The position numbers and the translations under genes are program-made. The notes beneath the pieces were generated by a model. That model had not been told where the DNA came from and did no database searches. It saw nothing but the letters and a program-made list of their open reading frames with translations. Below are positions 63,248 through 64,000 of a stretch of 64,000 bases of DNA, one piece after another; within the stretch, counting starts at the first letter, position 1, and every line of letters begins with the position of its first letter. The DNA is from Weissella soli (GTDB taxonomy: Bacteria; Bacillota; Bacilli; Lactobacillales; Lactobacillaceae): positions 496,001 to 560,000 of the forward strand of contig NZ_CP017326.1 of NCBI RefSeq assembly GCF_001761545.1, read 5' to 3'.

Positions 63248-63873
63248 TGTTACAGCGTCTAGTGATTGCCTCAAATAATACGGCAAAAAGCAAAGAAATT
63301 ATCGATATTTTGACGGTGCTTGGCGTCGTCGCGGTCAATTATCGGGAATTGATTGCTCAGGTCAGCTTTCCAGCTGAGACTACGGACAATATGCGCGAAA
63401 ATGCGCTGGTGAAAGCCACATTTTTGCACAAAAAATTACCAAACGAATATATCTTAGCAGATGATTCGGCGTTGTTTATTCCAGCCATTCCGGATCATTT
63501 TGGCGTGACCACAATGCGTGAATTTATCGCGCAAGGATTACACGAGGATGCTGAGATTAATGACTATGTCCTGGGATTAATACCAGCTGAGGCTGACCGG
63601 ACGGCCTGGATTAGTTCGTATTTGGAATTGATTACGCCACAGGGCACACGATTCATGACTGAAGGGCGAACCGGAACCCGGGTGGCTAAAGCGCCACGGG
63701 GATCGGCCTTAGGATTAGACAACATTATGGAAACTGAAATTGGTCTGACAACGGCCGAAATTGCCATGCCAGCACGCATTAACTACTTGGCTCGTGGGCG
63801 CGCAATCATGAAAATGTTAGTCACTTTACGAACTGCCAACGAATGGCAAGGTCAGTTACCAATTGAAAAATAA
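63247..63873 (+). CDS. Divergent second HAM1/RdgB-like protein
   Basis: A 208-residue protein related to rdgB along its length. The phosphate and metal motifs are kept: VIASNNTAKSKEIID (about 6-20) for the T/SxNxxK loop, RENALVKA (about 51-58) and ILADDSALF (about 69-77). Residues for base recognition are altered: where RdgB has GFGYDPLF this has SALGLDNIM, and SHRGKA becomes LARGRA. It may have a different nucleotide substrate or have lost activity. It is translationally coupled to folC (TAATG overlap), which could mean a folate-related pterin or nucleotide target; that is speculation. Confidence 0.7.
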   Translation: MLQRLVIASNNTAKSKEIIDILTVLGVVAVNYRELIAQVSFPAETTDNMRENALVKATFLHKKLPNEYILADDSALFIPAIPDHFGVTTMREFIAQGLHEDAEINDYVLGLIPAEADRTAWISSYLELITPQGTRFMTEGRTGTRVAKAPRGSALGLDNIMETEIGLTTAEIAMPARINYLARGRAIMKMLVTLRTANEWQGQLPIEK

Positions 63874-63915
63874 CCAGTATTGGTTACGCAACATGACATA
63901 TCAAGGGAGGATGAA

Positions 63916-64000
63916 ATGTTAACTGCAGAACAGATCACTAACATTTTGGAAAGTGAGTATTTGTTAGAAACAGCGCCTTCAATCGACGAAAAAACGGAAT
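63916..64000 (+). CDS. Start of an unidentified gene (cut by window edge)
   Basis: An ATG at 63916 follows AGGGAGG and opens a frame of 28 codons to the window end (MLTAEQITNILESEYLLE and on). The ATG at 63911 is too close to the ribosome binding site. The visible residues are helical and acidic. They do not match the start of RadC, which often follows folC in lactobacilli, so I give no name. Confidence 0.6.
   Translation, partial: MLTAEQITNILESEYLLETAPSIDEKTE

Noticed and set aside
1-64000. Search for CRISPR arrays, insertion sequences, tRNA and rRNA genes, toxin-antitoxin or defence genes
   Set aside because: No regularly spaced repeats, transposase-like frames, tRNA-like cloverleaf ends or defence-type domains were recognised; the window is core genome throughout.

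Overview
The window reads as a core chromosomal segment of a low-to-mid GC Gram-positive of the order Lactobacillales. Gene content and order fit the Leuconostoc/Weissella branch of the Lactobacillaceae, and Weissella is my best guess. The genus is inferred from remembered gene order and protein style, not from a database match. All 67 protein genes that I support lie on the + strand, as expected of a leading-strand replichore arm. I see no rRNA, tRNA, insertion sequence, prophage or CRISPR array.

Layout. 1-11042 is the distal half of the division and cell wall (dcw) cluster: pbpX (3' part), mraY, murD, murG, divIB, ftsA, ftsZ, sepF, yggT, ylmH, divIVA. It is followed by ileS under a T-box leader. 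14420-17857 is a phnDCEE-type ABC importer. 17952-26161 is a series of housekeeping genes: dinB, nrnA-like, cshB-like, map, aroD, coiA, pepF. 26172-31556 is the translation operon rimP-nusA-rnpM(ylxR)-ylxQ-infB-rbfA, with its own promoter and a terminator-like hairpin in the leader. 31754-36069 holds cvfB, xerD, ribT, scpA, scpB and rluB. Next come an FMN riboswitch with ribU, then ypbB-recQ-LysM, then cmk, rpsA, der and hup. 44719-49475 has two unrecognised small genes, def, a UPF0223 gene, a suhB-like gene and typA. 49603-53332 is ftsW-ylbG-rsmD-coaD-ylbL(sepM-like). 53611-58411 has a nucleotidase-fba pair and zapA-cvpA-mutS2. The end carries a PNPOx-like gene, a HAD phosphatase, murI-rdgB-yfcE, folC, a divergent second Ham1-like gene and the first 28 codons of an unknown gene.

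How the genes work together. MraY, MurD, MurG, MurI and PBP2x make and cross-link the septal wall; FtsW supplies septal glycan polymerisation; FtsA, FtsZ, SepF, DivIB, DivIVA and ZapA build and place the ring. RimP, NusA, RnpM, YlxQ, IF2, RbfA, Der, S1, RsmD, RluB, Def and Map serve ribosome assembly and translation. ScpAB, XerD, HU, RecQ, MutS2 and DinB serve chromosome organisation and repair. Regulation visible in the sequence is mostly RNA-based: a T-box, an FMN riboswitch, and several unusual hairpins and palindromes next to ribosome binding sites.

I did not find a clear new multi-gene system. The most interesting items are: an 18-bp hairpin with a possible pseudoknot between ftsA and ftsZ; a RimP with a duplicated C-terminal domain; a promoter followed by a terminator in front of rimP; a Ham1 paralogue that keeps phosphate-site motifs but lost base-recognition motifs; a probably catalytically altered RNase H-like protein paired with a membrane protein; a 32-bp near-palindrome in front of ypbB-recQ; and a substrate-binding protein without any cysteine, hence no lipoprotein anchor.
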